DNA of 64,000 bases from Fischerella muscicola PCC 7414 (GTDB lineage: Bacteria; Cyanobacteriota; Cyanobacteriia; Cyanobacteriales; Nostocaceae): contig NZ_AJLK01000118.1 of NCBI RefSeq assembly GCF_000317205.1, positions 21,048 to 85,047 on the forward strand. The letters are read 5' to 3'. The stretch's first letter is position 1, and the number at the start of each line of letters is the position of its first letter. Made by a program: the position numbers and the translations under genes. The notes under the pieces are model-generated. The model worked only from the letters and a program-made list of their open reading frames with translations. It had not been told where the DNA came from and did not search any database. Positions 18,398-27,976 of the stretch are shown one piece after another.

Positions 18398-18886
18398 TTA
18401 CGAATGAGCAAAGGCTTCTTTAAGTCTGTCTTCTTGCTCTTTGGGCAAGTTAGTAGCAAGAATCTTGAAATCCTCGTTTTTTAGAGCTTCTGCAATTCGC
18501 TCAACTACCTCGTTGGAAGTCAGTAAGAATAGCGCCGAAGTTCCTTCCGTAACTTCATCACGGACTCTCTTAATGAAGTTATCGTCAATGCCCACATCTG
18601 CAAAAGAGGCTGTCAACGCACCAATTGCCGCACCAATCGCCATTCCAAGAATCGGAATAAAGAAAAGGATACCAAACAGCAGCCCCCAGAAAGCACCATC
18701 TAGCGCACCTAATCCAGACAAGTTATGTAGTTGGCGAGTTTTGGGCTTTTTTGCACCTTTTGGCCAAGAAACTACAGCTGCGTCCTGGATATCTAGCAAA
18801 TGCTGTTGCTGTAGTTCAGACAGTTTACTTTCCAGTCTCTCTGCACCATCGGCTGTGGGGAATTCCAATACAGTAAGATGTGCCAT
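18398..18886 (-). CDS. DUF1269-like membrane protein
   Basis: About 162 aa from the ATG at 18886 (MAHLTVLEFPTADGAERL), chosen because a strong ribosome binding site (AGGAGAT) lies just upstream; a longer form from 18916 is less likely. A soluble N-terminal part is followed by a glycine-rich hydrophobic region (GAFWGLLFGILFFIPILGMAIGAAIGAL) with two possible membrane segments, then a charged C-terminal half. This matches the DUF1269 type of predicted membrane protein, whose function is unknown. It is transcribed towards the Ycf45-like gene. Confidence 0.8.
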   Translation of the reverse strand: MAHLTVLEFPTADGAERLESKLSELQQQHLLDIQDAAVVSWPKGAKKPKTRQLHNLSGLGALDGAFWGLLFGILFFIPILGMAIGAAIGALTASFADVGIDDNFIKRVRDEVTEGTSALFLLTSNEVVERIAEALKNEDFKILATNLPKEQEDRLKEAFAHS

Positions 18887-18919
18887 TAGTAATCTCCTGA
18901 ATTTAATGAAATTCAACTA

Positions 18920-19040
18920 CTAACTAGGCATTGTGTCTAAGAAGCGCTGAACTGCGCGAATGGGATTGGTCCATCGCGACAGCCAACGTCGACAAGTATC
19001 AATAAACTGTGCTGATTCTGATTCATGGTTTTGTATTCCT
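18920..19040 (-). pseudogene. Orphan C-terminal gene fragment
   Basis: On the minus strand, a frame ending at the TAG at 18920 encodes ESAQFIDTCRRWLSRWTNPI and RAVQRFLDTMPS, which reads like a genuine protein end. Upstream of about 19040 the frame runs into a G-rich repeat block (CCTCCCCAC units), so the rest of the gene is missing. It is not in frame with the truncated pyruvate kinase beyond the repeat. I do not recognise the family. Confidence 0.4.
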
Positions 19041-19101
19041 GTTGGTGGGGAGGTGGGGAGGTGGGGAGATAGGGAGGTGGGGAGATGGGGGGAGTGGGGG
19101 A

Positions 19102-19632
19102 CTAAAGAGGATATAAAGAAGGCAACTGTAAATTGAGATGGGGAAAATTCACTCCTTTACGACTTTTGAGGACACCGCCCCGGATGGTTCGACACAGCAC
19201 AGCATCTGCCTTGATCTCTTCTACCTTAAGCTCTAATAGACCATCATCCAAAAGAACTTGATTGCCTGGTTGGGCATCTTCTGCAAGCAGAGGATAGTCA
19301 ATAGGAATTGTATCGGGTTGATTAGAGAATTTAGATACTGGTACTAGAGTGATTAATTCTCCTTCTATTAAAGCGATCGCACCATCAGGTAATTGACCAA
19401 CTCGAATTTTTGGGCCTTGCAAGTCTTGCAGCAGAGTTACTGGAATATCTAGTTCTTTTTCGAGCGATCGCAATAATTTTATTATTTTAGCGTGGTCATC
19501 GTAGCTGCCGTGAGAAAAATTCAAGCGAGCCACATTCATTCCAGCTTGAATCATTTTTGTCAGTACTTCCCGTGAATTGCTGGCTGGGCCAATGGTAGCA
19601 ACGACTTTTGTATGGTGAGTCAGTGGTTGCAT
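19102..19632 (-). pseudogene. Truncated pyruvate kinase (N-terminal 176 aa)
   Basis: Starts like a normal pyruvate kinase ([22 protein letters not shown]), continues through the substrate-binding strand [11 protein letters not shown] and the whole B domain to [20 protein letters not shown], then stops. Normal enzymes are about 470-590 aa. The rest of the catalytic barrel, including the Lys and acidic metal ligands, and the C-terminal domain are absent. The stop is followed at once by a G-rich repeat block (19045-19100), which suggests the 3' part was lost by recombination at the repeat. The remnant is unlikely to make pyruvate. A cNMP-binding gene lies 59 bases upstream on the same strand. 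Confidence 0.85.
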
Positions 19633-19691
19633 AGGTTTCAGTTACCAGTTATCAGGTTTTTGATGATAACTGAATGGCTCGAAAACACGTA

Positions 19692-20063
19692 TTAAATAGA
19701 ACGCTTGAGAGTACGTAAACGCTCTGAGTAACTTCGCATTACAAGTAGTGCAAACATGGGTGTTTCTTGCACGGCGAACAGGAAACCCTTTCGGTCTAAG
19801 ATAGCTAATTCACTGTCGGTTTTCGCAATTGCTGTCGATGCTCTAGTTTGTTCTGGCACAACCAATGCTCCCATACCAAATACATCTCCCGCGTGAATAG
19901 TTTCAACCACTTTGCCATCGACATATAACTCTACTTCTCCAGTCAAAATGCCATACATGGAATCCCCAACTTCACCATCTGTAAAGATAGTTTGACCACT
20001 GGCAAATTTTTTGATTGTTGGTTGTTTTTGAAATATTTTTACAGTTTTTGCTGGTTCAAGCAT
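19692..20063 (-). CDS. Cyclic nucleotide-binding domain protein
   Basis: 123 aa consisting of one cNMP-binding domain (FxxGQTIFTDGEVGDSMYGILTGEVELY). The phosphate-binding cassette reads AGDVFGMGALVVPEQTRAST: the Arg is kept, but the Glu usual in FGE is replaced by Met, so cyclic nucleotide binding may be weak or altered. There is no DNA-binding domain, so it is not a CRP-type regulator. It lies between the pyruvate kinase fragment and glycogen phosphorylase on the same strand, which might hint at a link with carbon metabolism, but that is inference only. Confidence 0.82.
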   Translation of the reverse strand: MLEPAKTVKIFQKQPTIKKFASGQTIFTDGEVGDSMYGILTGEVELYVDGKVVETIHAGDVFGMGALVVPEQTRASTAIAKTDSELAILDRKGFLFAVQETPMFALLVMRSYSERLRTLKRSI

Positions 20064-20208
20064 GACAATGGATTTTAACTACATCACATTTCAAGGTACT
20101 ACAGTAGATGGTATTTTTGTTGTCCTTGCTGGCATAAAGTGTGAGAAAGCACTTTTGTTTGATTGTGTATAAATTTTTATTAAACCTTCTGCCCTCTGCC
20201 TTTCTTCA

Positions 20209-22740
20209 TCAAACCTTTAAACCAGCTTTAGACTGAACATACTCTTCTAATTCGATGGTCAATGATTTTGCTTGCCAAATGTCCTGGCAATACTCTTGAA
20301 TAGAACGATCTGAGGAAAATTTGCCGATCCGTGCTACATTTAAAATTGACATCCGAGTCCAATTGTCCTGGTTGCGATAAGCTTGACTGACCTGCTCCTG
20401 ACAATCGATGTAAGATTGGTAGTCAGCAAGTAGCATAAATGGATCGTGGTGGAGTAAAGAGTCGAGCAGGGGACGAAATAGACCTGTATCGCCATGTGAG
20501 AAAATTCCTGAGGCTATTAAGTCTATTACTTCTTTGAGTTGGGGATTGGAATTATAATAACTCCAAGGATTGTAGCCTTGGGTTTTGAGCGCGTAAACTT
20601 CTTCAGTTCGTAGTCCAAATAAGAAGAAATTTTCTTCTCCTACTTCTTGGCGAATTTCGATGTTAGCGCCATCGAGAGTACCAATAGTTAAGGCCCCATT
20701 CATAGAAAACTTCATGTTACCAGTACCGGAAGCTTCTAAACCAGCAGTAGAAATTTGCTCTGATAAATCAGCCGCCGGGTATACTCTTTGACCCAAAGTC
20801 ACATTGTAGTCTGGTAAAAAAACAACTTTCATGCGATCGCGCACACAAGGATCAGCATTCACAACTTCGGCTACAGAGTTGATCAATTTAATGATCAACT
20901 TGGCCATGTAGTAGCCTGGTGCAGCTTTGCCACCAAAAATGAATGTACGCGGTGTAATCTCAAGCTCAGGATTGTGCTTAATGCGGTTATATAGCGTAAT
21001 GATATGCAGTACATTCAAATGTTGACGCTTATACTCGTGGATGCGCTTGACTTGAATATCAAAGAGCGATTCTGGATTAACAACAATACCAGTTTTCTTT
21101 TGAATATATTTTGCTAAATTGCCCTTGTTTTCTAACTTAATTTGCCGCCATTGTTGACGGAAATTACTATCTTCAACAAAGCTTTCTAACTGTCTGAGGT
21201 CTTCGAGGTGCTTGATCCAGTTGTCACCGATTTTACTGGAAATTAAACTAGTCAAGCCAGGATTGCTTAAAACTATCCAACGCCGTGGTGTAACTCCGTT
21301 GGTTTTATTACTAAATTTCTCTGGCCACAATTGATAAAAGTCTCGCAGCACTGTCTGCTTCAGCAATTCAGTGTGTAACGCTGCTACACCATTGATTGCA
21401 TGAGTACCCACACATGCCAGATTAGCCATCCGCACATATCTATCACCTGTTTCATCAATCAGCGATAATCTGGCGATTTTACCCTGATCGTAAGGGTCTT
21501 GTAACCGCACCTGATCAAGAAAACGACGATTGATTTCGTAGATAATCTCCAAATGACGAGGTAACAATTTACCAAACAGGTTAATAGACCACTTTTCCAA
21601 AGCTTCTGGTAGCAAAGTGTGATTGGTATAACCAAAGGTTTTTTGGGTAATATCCCAGGCTTGCTCCCAAGCAAATTGATGTTCATCCAACAATAACCGC
21701 ATCAGTTCCGCTACACCAATGGCAGGATGAGTATCATTGAGTTGGACAGCAAAATTTTCGTGGAAGGTTGCCAAACTCTTGCCAGGACGATCTAAATGAA
21801 TGCGAATCATATTCTGGAGAGAACAGGAAACAAAGAAATATTGCTGTTCTAAACGCAGTTGTTTGCCTTGAACTTGTTCATCGTTGGGATAGAGAACTTT
21901 GGAAATGTTTTCGGAGACGACCTTTTTATTAACTGCACCGTAGTAATCACCGATATTGAATGATTGAAAGTCAAAAGATTCAGGTGCTTCTGCTTTCCAC
22001 AGTCGGAGGATATTAGTAGTGTTGACTTTATAGCCCAATATAGGTGTGTCGTAGGCGATACCTTTGACTACCTGATCAGGAATCCAGCGTACTCGGTAAT
22101 TACCATATTGATCAGTGTAAGGTTCTGTGTGACCACCCAGCTTAACTTCATAGGCTAACTCGGGACGGTGGATTTCCCAAGGATTGCCCCACTGTAGCCA
22201 TTTGTCTGTAATTTCTACTTGCCAACCATCACGGATTTCTTGGTCAAAAATGCCAAATTCGTAACGAATGCCATAACCAATTGCTGGAATTTCCAAAGAG
22301 GCGAGAGAATCCATATAGCAAGCAGCAAGCCGGCCTAAACCACCATTACCCAAACCAGGTTCTTCTTCCTGTTCAATTAATTCTTCGATATTCAATCCTG
22401 ATTCTGTAACTGCTTTATGTACTTGCTCGTAAATATCCAGATTGATCAGGTTATTTCCCAACTGTGGCCCCATGAGAAACTCTGCTGATAGGTAGCAAAC
22501 AACCTTGACATCATTTTTCACATATGACCTGGTTGTGCTAATCCAGCGTTTGAGTAAGCGATCGCGTACTGTATAAGCCAGCGCCATGTAAAAATCATTT
22601 TTTGTGGCAATCTCAGGATACTTACCCTGAATATAAAAGAGATTATCTGCCATCGCCCGCCGCAGGGTTTCAATGCCTAGACCTGTGCGATCATCTTCTA
22701 TTTGTAAAGTTGCTACTGTACTGGGATCGATTGTAGTCAT
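20209..22740 (-). CDS. glgP: Glycogen phosphorylase
   Basis: 843 aa, full family length, ATG start at 22740. It releases glucose-1-phosphate from glycogen with phosphate and pyridoxal phosphate. Visible: GNGGLGRLAACYMDS (active-site glycine loop), QLNDTHPA, NGVTPRRW, KRIHEYKRQ, and the PLP-lysine region EASGTGNMKFSMNGALTIGT. The cofactor and catalytic blocks are intact. Upstream is a 102-bp MITE-like element (22777-22879) that could affect its promoter. Other glucan and sugar-phosphate genes in the window are the GH65 phosphorylase (25206) and phosphoglucomutase (59002), which converts its product. Confidence 0.96.
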   Translation of the reverse strand: MTTIDPSTVATLQIEDDRTGLGIETLRRAMADNLFYIQGKYPEIATKNDFYMALAYTVRDRLLKRWISTTRSYVKNDVKVVCYLSAEFLMGPQLGNNLINLDIYEQVHKAVTESGLNIEELIEQEEEPGLGNGGLGRLAACYMDSLASLEIPAIGYGIRYEFGIFDQEIRDGWQVEITDKWLQWGNPWEIHRPELAYEVKLGGHTEPYTDQYGNYRVRWIPDQVVKGIAYDTPILGYKVNTTNILRLWKAEAPESFDFQSFNIGDYYGAVNKKVVSENISKVLYPNDEQVQGKQLRLEQQYFFVSCSLQNMIRIHLDRPGKSLATFHENFAVQLNDTHPAIGVAELMRLLLDEHQFAWEQAWDITQKTFGYTNHTLLPEALEKWSINLFGKLLPRHLEIIYEINRRFLDQVRLQDPYDQGKIARLSLIDETGDRYVRMANLACVGTHAINGVAALHTELLKQTVLRDFYQLWPEKFSNKTNGVTPRRWIVLSNPGLTSLISSKIGDNWIKHLEDLRQLESFVEDSNFRQQWRQIKLENKGNLAKYIQKKTGIVVNPESLFDIQVKRIHEYKRQHLNVLHIITLYNRIKHNPELEITPRTFIFGGKAAPGYYMAKLIIKLINSVAEVVNADPCVRDRMKVVFLPDYNVTLGQRVYPAADLSEQISTAGLEASGTGNMKFSMNGALTIGTLDGANIEIRQEVGEENFFLFGLRTEEVYALKTQGYNPWSYYNSNPQLKEVIDLIASGIFSHGDTGLFRPLLDSLLHHDPFMLLADYQSYIDCQEQVSQAYRNQDNWTRMSILNVARIGKFSSDRSIQEYCQDIWQAKSLTIELEEYVQSKAGLKV

Positions 22741-22776
22741 AAGCGATCATTAATATTTAGTTAATAGTTAGAGGTT

Positions 22777-22879
22777 ATACCATTTCACAAAATTCTTGAT
22801 ACAAGTCCTCCTCCTTGTCTTCTTTGTCCTCCTTGTCTCCCTTATCGCCAAATGTATCAGAATTATGGTGAAACGGTAT
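22777..22879. mobile_element. MITE-like element, copy B (103 bp)
   Basis: Left end ATACCATTTCACAAAATTCT and right end GAATTATGGTGAAACGGTAT are about 27-bp imperfect inverted repeats, each continuing with TGATACA or its complement. The interior CTCCTCCTTGTCTTC is the reverse complement of copy A. It lies 37 bp upstream of the glgP start codon. Confidence 0.78.
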
Positions 22880-23307
22880 TAGTGAATGCTTTTGGGAACT
22901 ACGACAATCGACTCCAGTCAAGCAGGAAGCTGTTTGAGTGTGGCGTAAAAATATACTTTCAAATCTATAATCTATGAAAGTTTTAAAAAGCAGCACCACA
23001 CACTAAGAGAACTAGCCCAAGTCTATGCACATAATTAAGGTTATATCCTGAATGTTAACGGACGGTAATGTTCTCTGGAAAGATTGGTTAACTACAAATG
23101 ATATAGTTTGTAGATACAGTACTACACTACCTAAAGTCTAATTTTTCAGTTTTTGTAGCTAGTTGCAATGGCAGATAGGCTAGTTAAGATAACCAGTTAA
23201 GCCAGTTAGCTAAATTTGTTTCTGAGAAGGTGTTGCTTGGCACAAATTTGTAGGGTTTTTAAACGCAGAGGATCGCAGAGTGAGCGCACCAGGGACGCAG
23301 AGTTTTT
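22880..23307. other. Spacer upstream of glgP and after the MFS gene
   Basis: No gene is supported in these 428 bases. It is AT-rich with one GC-richer phrase near 23262-23300 (AACGCAGAGGATCGCAGAGTG and CCAGGGACGCAGAG), a common dispersed phrase type. The glgP promoter presumably lies here or within element B. Confidence 0.45.
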
Positions 23308-24807
23308 CTAAGAAATCAATGCTTCAGGATTATTACTAGGTAAAATTGGTGTTTTTTGAAATAAGAGATTGACAACGAGGAAAATTCCCAGGAAAACTGC
23401 TAAAGTCAGAAAAGTCCTGTGCATGGCAAATTCCAAGGCTGGAAGTGGCATAGATGCAAGTGGTGTGGTATGAGGTAAGTTAATACTACTGAGAGCTAAT
23501 GTGATAAATATAGCTGATCCTAAGGGAATTCCTAAAGTTTGACCAATCAGAGATGATTCGTTTAACAAACCCGAAACAACACCGATTTTGTTGTGAGGAG
23601 TAATACGCATGGTTGCTACATTGTTGGGCGATCGCCACATCGCTAGACCTGCACCCATTGCTATATCTGTGAGTACGTAACCTAAGGGTGTTAATTGGGT
23701 ACTAAAGGTGCTAGCTAGCATACAGCCAAATGCTAACAACATTAGACCAATCGGAATCAGACGATGACTACCAAATTTATCAACTAAACGCCTTGATATG
23801 GGTGCAATGATAGCGTTAGTGATCGGCAAGGTGATCATTAACATTCCCACCTGATCAGTTGGATACTGTAAAACTAGTTCTAAGAAAAATGGGTAGATCA
23901 GTAACCGAAATGCCATGACTATGTAAACCACAACCATTGTCAACAGATTGATACTAAGGATGCGATTACGAAACAAAGACAAGTCAATCATCGGTTGTCT
24001 GATCTGAGATTCAACCAAAACAAACACTATTAAACCGATGATGGTTGTAGTAAGTAAAATGAGGGCGATCGCACTATTAAAGCCTTGTTTTTGCCCTTCA
24101 CTCATCGCTAAGGCAAAGTTCACCATCACCAGCGCCAGCATAATTGTTCCTAATGTATCAAATTTATCTTGTTCGCTACGGGTATTATGGGAAGGTGGAA
24201 CACACCAAGCGAATAACAAAATGGCTATTATCCCTATGGGAAGATTAATTAGGAAAATTGCCCGCCAATCACTAAGCGTAACCAGTAAACCACCAATTGC
24301 TGGGCCCAAAACATAGGTAACAGAAAGCGTCATTACAGCAAGACTAAGGGCTAACCCATATTGTGGGCTATGAGCGAACAACTCAGTGATCATTGCCATC
24401 CCCAATCCCACAATTAGTACAGCACCGCATCCTTGCAAAACTCGAAAGCCAATCAGCCAAACAATTCCTGGTGCTAATCCACAGAGTAATGAACTGATAG
24501 TAAACAGCATCAACCCAGCTTGGAATAACTTCCGCCTGCCAAGCATATTACCCAAACAAGCGACGCTGAAAATCAGAGTAGTCAAGACAATAAGATAACT
24601 GATAATCACCCATTGAGCGACAGCCAGGTGAGTATCAAAAGTTTTTGTGATCGTAGGTAGGGCAATATTGACTGTGGAACTATCCAGTGTAAACATTATC
24701 AAGCCCAATACTACACTCAATAAAGCCAGCCAAAATTGAGACGGCGATCGCTCAGAATCAGAAAAATTTTGGGGTACTGGTTCGCTGTTCAATGGTATTA
24801 CCACCAA
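23308..24807 (-). CDS. MFS drug/metabolite exporter, DHA2 (EmrB/QacA) type
   Basis: 499 aa with about 14 predicted hydrophobic segments, the number typical of the 14-helix DHA2 subfamily of proton-driven exporters. Family motifs are LDSSTVNIALPTI in helix 1 and GRRKLFQAGL in the first cytoplasmic loop (motif A), and GFRVLQGCGAV in helix 4. Substrate cannot be predicted. It stands alone; no regulator gene adjoins it. The start at 24807 gives a short polar N-terminus before the first helix. Confidence 0.88.
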   Translation of the reverse strand: MVVIPLNSEPVPQNFSDSERSPSQFWLALLSVVLGLIMFTLDSSTVNIALPTITKTFDTHLAVAQWVIISYLIVLTTLIFSVACLGNMLGRRKLFQAGLMLFTISSLLCGLAPGIVWLIGFRVLQGCGAVLIVGLGMAMITELFAHSPQYGLALSLAVMTLSVTYVLGPAIGGLLVTLSDWRAIFLINLPIGIIAILLFAWCVPPSHNTRSEQDKFDTLGTIMLALVMVNFALAMSEGQKQGFNSAIALILLTTTIIGLIVFVLVESQIRQPMIDLSLFRNRILSINLLTMVVVYIVMAFRLLIYPFFLELVLQYPTDQVGMLMITLPITNAIIAPISRRLVDKFGSHRLIPIGLMLLAFGCMLASTFSTQLTPLGYVLTDIAMGAGLAMWRSPNNVATMRITPHNKIGVVSGLLNESSLIGQTLGIPLGSAIFITLALSSINLPHTTPLASMPLPALEFAMHRTFLTLAVFLGIFLVVNLLFQKTPILPSNNPEALIS

Positions 24808-25205
24808 TCACTTGAAAGTTCTCTTATTTCCATTTTCTCTTGAATAATATCGGGTGAGCCTACCATCTGCGATCACCCGTTCAGTTAAAGCTTTCAGTTT
24901 TTCCAATTCTTAAACTTCTTTAGGTGAAAGTTCTTTTGAATAAGGTCTAAACAGCTTGATCAATTTAATATTTATACAAAAAATATTGATTTACACCGAT
25001 AATTTATCTGCGTGCATCTGTGTGCATCTGTGTTCGATAATAATAAAGATATTTGTACTAGCTGCAAAAACATCCCCACTTCATATTAATGTGCAAGGGT
25101 ACACAGCCGTGTACCCTTACGATAAATTAGATTCTATGGGAACTGGATTTTCCCCTCGTTCATAGCGAGATAGAGGAATTTTTAGAATTATGCAAAAGGC
25201 CTAAT
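24808..25205. other. Spacer with a perfect 10-bp hairpin
   Basis: No gene is supported. AAGGGTACAC-AGCC-GTGTACCCTT at 25095-25118 is a perfect hairpin with a four-base loop. A related core, AGCACAGCCGTGCT, occurs at about 60882-60895. The repeated phrase GTGCATCTGTGTGCATCTGTG lies at 25012-25032. Confidence 0.6.
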
Positions 25206-27410
25206 TTATCCCACCAGATCAAACTCATAGGTTTGGTTACGCCACTTCAACTTGAACTGCAAGCGTGTCCAGTTGGCTGGGAGATTAGGACAAGCAATGG
25301 GACCGAAGGGAGTCATGCGCACGCCACCAAACCCAAAGATGACTGCTTGCCATACTCCTCCTGCACTAGCTGCGTGAATACCTTCATGGGCGTTACGCCG
25401 CACATCTGCTAAGTCTACGATCGCTGCTCGTGTAAAGTGAGTGTAAGCTTCTGCACTTTGGTTGAGGTCGCAAGCTAAGATAGCATGAATTGCTGGGCCG
25501 AGAGAGGAACCATAGGTATGATCGGTGCGGGGGTTGTAGTAGTCCCAGTTGGTTTGTAAAGTTTGTCGATCAAAGCGATCGCGCAACAGGTACATTAACA
25601 TTAATACATCTGGCTGCTTGAGAATTTGCTTTTGGCTAGTCGCTTCTACTCCCAACAATCCTTGCATGGATTTGCTACGGGGTTCGTAGTCAGCCAGGTT
25701 GACATACTCTAAGTTGTAAAAGCCTTCAAATTGTTCAATCAAACCAGTTTCTAAATCCTGGTTAATGTAGATGTGCTTGGCTATCTTTGCCCACAGTTGT
25801 CTTTGTTCTGGCTGCAAGTCAAGTTTTTCTGCCAGTTGTGCTGCTGTGTCGGGATAAGACTTCACTAGCCAATCCCATAATGTCAGGGCAGTTTGCAAGT
25901 GCCACTGTACAAATAAGTTAGTGAAGGCATTATTATCAATGCGATCGTGATTTTCATCAGGACCTATAACATCACGAATATCGTAACTGTGACGTTCTTG
26001 ATTCCACTCTACCCGGCTTTCCCAGAAAACCGCTGTATCTAAAATCATCTCTGCGCCATAGTCGCGCATCCATTGATCATCACCTGTCGTTTGCCAGTAT
26101 TGCCAAGCACCGTAAGCAACATCAGTATTGATATGGACTTCAATATCACCGCACCAAATCCGGACTTGTTCACCATTCGGAGTTGGAACCCAGCGAGGGG
26201 TGACTTCATCCCCTGTGCTGGCACTTTCCCAAGCATAAAAAGCCCCCCTGTATCCCATTTCCTGGGCTTTGCGCCGCGCCCCAGGTAAGGTATGGTAGCG
26301 GTAGTTGAGTAAGTTCCGCGCCAATGCTGGTTGAGTATGAATCAGTAAGGGGAGGATAAAGATTTCTGTATCCCAAAATATATGTCCGCTATAAGCAAAC
26401 CCAGAAAGGGTTTTGGGAGGAATACTAACTCTGTCATCATGACGCGGTGCTACAGCTAGTATCTGAAAGAGATTGTAACGGATACTCAACTGAGCCAAGC
26501 GATCGCCTTCAATGACAATATCACTTTCTTGCCAAACTTGATCCCAAGCGGCTATGTGGGCTGCTAGCAGAGTTGAATAGCTAGGTGCAGCAACTAAGCG
26601 AATGATTGCAGCTTCCGCCGGAGTCGAGATTTCCCGTGAGGTGTAGACGGTGATAATTTTTTCGAGGGTGACGGTTTTGTCTGGTATAACTGCTAATTTT
26701 GTTACAAGTGTAGGGCTATGCTGGTCAAGCTGATGTACATGTACGGTTGCAGCTTCTTCAGCTTCTACTACCAGTTTAGCTGCCATCCCTAGTTCAATAG
26801 CAGAATGTAGAGTTTTACTGTGCAACCAGATAGTATTATCTAAACCGCCTTGTTTCAAAGTTTGCCAATGTTTGACTCCTTGGGTGTGGGGTTCGGGGTG
26901 AAATCCAACTTCTACCTCAACTTCACCCTCGAAGTCTACCGATGTAATCTGACATCTGGTTGCTAAAAAATTTTGATTTGCTAGACTTGCAAACCTTTCA
27001 AAATGAAATTCTAGGGTATGTCCAGCCGGACTACGCCATCGCACATCTCGACTTACTATACCCAAACGTAAATCAAGACGACGTTCGTAGCTGAGAATTT
27101 CACCACAGTCCATGCGGAATCTTTCTCCAGCTACTTTGATGGTTAAGGGTAGCCAATTGGGGCAGTTTACCAGCTCTGTTGTGGCGATCGCTACGTCATC
27201 ATACACCCCATGAATCAAGGTTGCCGGACAATCCTGGGGATACCCTTCTTCAAACGTACCCCTGGTTCCTAAATACCCATTACTGAGTGTGAAGACTGTT
27301 TCTTGATGATGTAGCTGAGTGGAGTCAAACTCCGTTTCAATAATATTCCAATCGCCAGATTCAATTAGTCGCTGATTTAGTTGGGAATTTTCGATGGTCA
27401 AGTCTAGCAT
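25206..27410 (-). CDS. Glycoside hydrolase family 65 protein (disaccharide phosphorylase)
   Basis: 734 aa. GH65 enzymes phosphorolyse alpha-glucobioses (maltose, trehalose, kojibiose and similar) to beta-glucose-1-phosphate, or in some cases hydrolyse them. Visible: the N-terminal block TLSNGYLGTRGTFEEG, FWDTEIFILPLL, the phosphorylase loop YAWESASTGDEVTP, and the catalytic-acid motif GPDENHDRIDNNAFTN (Glu near 480). KQPDVLMLMYLL and DYYNPRTDHTYGSSLGPA follow. Length and order fit the family. Substrate cannot be fixed from sequence. No beta-phosphoglucomutase gene adjoins it, whereas such enzymes are often paired with one. Confidence 0.9.
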   Translation of the reverse strand: MLDLTIENSQLNQRLIESGDWNIIETEFDSTQLHHQETVFTLSNGYLGTRGTFEEGYPQDCPATLIHGVYDDVAIATTELVNCPNWLPLTIKVAGERFRMDCGEILSYERRLDLRLGIVSRDVRWRSPAGHTLEFHFERFASLANQNFLATRCQITSVDFEGEVEVEVGFHPEPHTQGVKHWQTLKQGGLDNTIWLHSKTLHSAIELGMAAKLVVEAEEAATVHVHQLDQHSPTLVTKLAVIPDKTVTLEKIITVYTSREISTPAEAAIIRLVAAPSYSTLLAAHIAAWDQVWQESDIVIEGDRLAQLSIRYNLFQILAVAPRHDDRVSIPPKTLSGFAYSGHIFWDTEIFILPLLIHTQPALARNLLNYRYHTLPGARRKAQEMGYRGAFYAWESASTGDEVTPRWVPTPNGEQVRIWCGDIEVHINTDVAYGAWQYWQTTGDDQWMRDYGAEMILDTAVFWESRVEWNQERHSYDIRDVIGPDENHDRIDNNAFTNLFVQWHLQTALTLWDWLVKSYPDTAAQLAEKLDLQPEQRQLWAKIAKHIYINQDLETGLIEQFEGFYNLEYVNLADYEPRSKSMQGLLGVEATSQKQILKQPDVLMLMYLLRDRFDRQTLQTNWDYYNPRTDHTYGSSLGPAIHAILACDLNQSAEAYTHFTRAAIVDLADVRRNAHEGIHAASAGGVWQAVIFGFGGVRMTPFGPIACPNLPANWTRLQFKLKWRNQTYEFDLVG

Positions 27411-27976
27411 GACAAATAAAGCCTATATTTAGAGTTTTCCGTTGATGAGAAAATAAAATGGTGACAATAATTAGGGGTCAAACTATTTTGGATTTTGCGA
27501 AAAGTTTGTAGACACGGAGTGGCTTCCCGCTAGGGTGCTAGGGCTTCCGGCGTTAGCGTATCGCGATGGCGAGGCTCAAAGCGTTTCAAGACGGACTTTA
27601 AATTGACCTCAATCCAAAATTCGCACTGTCTAGTCAGTTGTTCACTTTTCCCCAAAGTCTAGACTATTCTAAAATCTAAACAGAGAAAAAAGACGTGCAA
27701 CTGAAAAATGGCGTTCCCGTTTTCATCTCCCCATAGAGAGATTTTCTTATTTTTTCAATAAAAAAATCTAAAATATAAAAAAATACTAATTGATACATTT
27801 AGCAAACAAGTACAAGGATATATATATTTATTAATCAAGTTCTGTAAATACTTTTTTGGACTCAAATCAGGCAAAAACTTTGTTTAGCTATTTATATCTC
27901 TTTGAGAGATAGCAAGATTTATCTATAAGTTTAGACTTAAACAATTAAAATATTGACTCACTATAAGTAAAGTTTT
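27411..27976. other. AT-rich spacer with a dispersed-repeat piece
   Basis: No gene is supported in 566 bases. At 27510-27580 is a GC-rich piece, GTAGACACGGAGTGGCTTCC followed by CGC and GGCGTTAGCGTATCGCGATGG, related to the dispersed repeat at 45690-45717. The rest, especially 27740-27960, is very AT-rich. Confidence 0.5.

Noticed and set aside
24956..25165. A 69-codon open frame in the MFS-GH65 spacer
   Set aside because: Contains repeat phrases (CGTGCATCTGTGTGCATC), has no ribosome binding site and looks unlike a protein.
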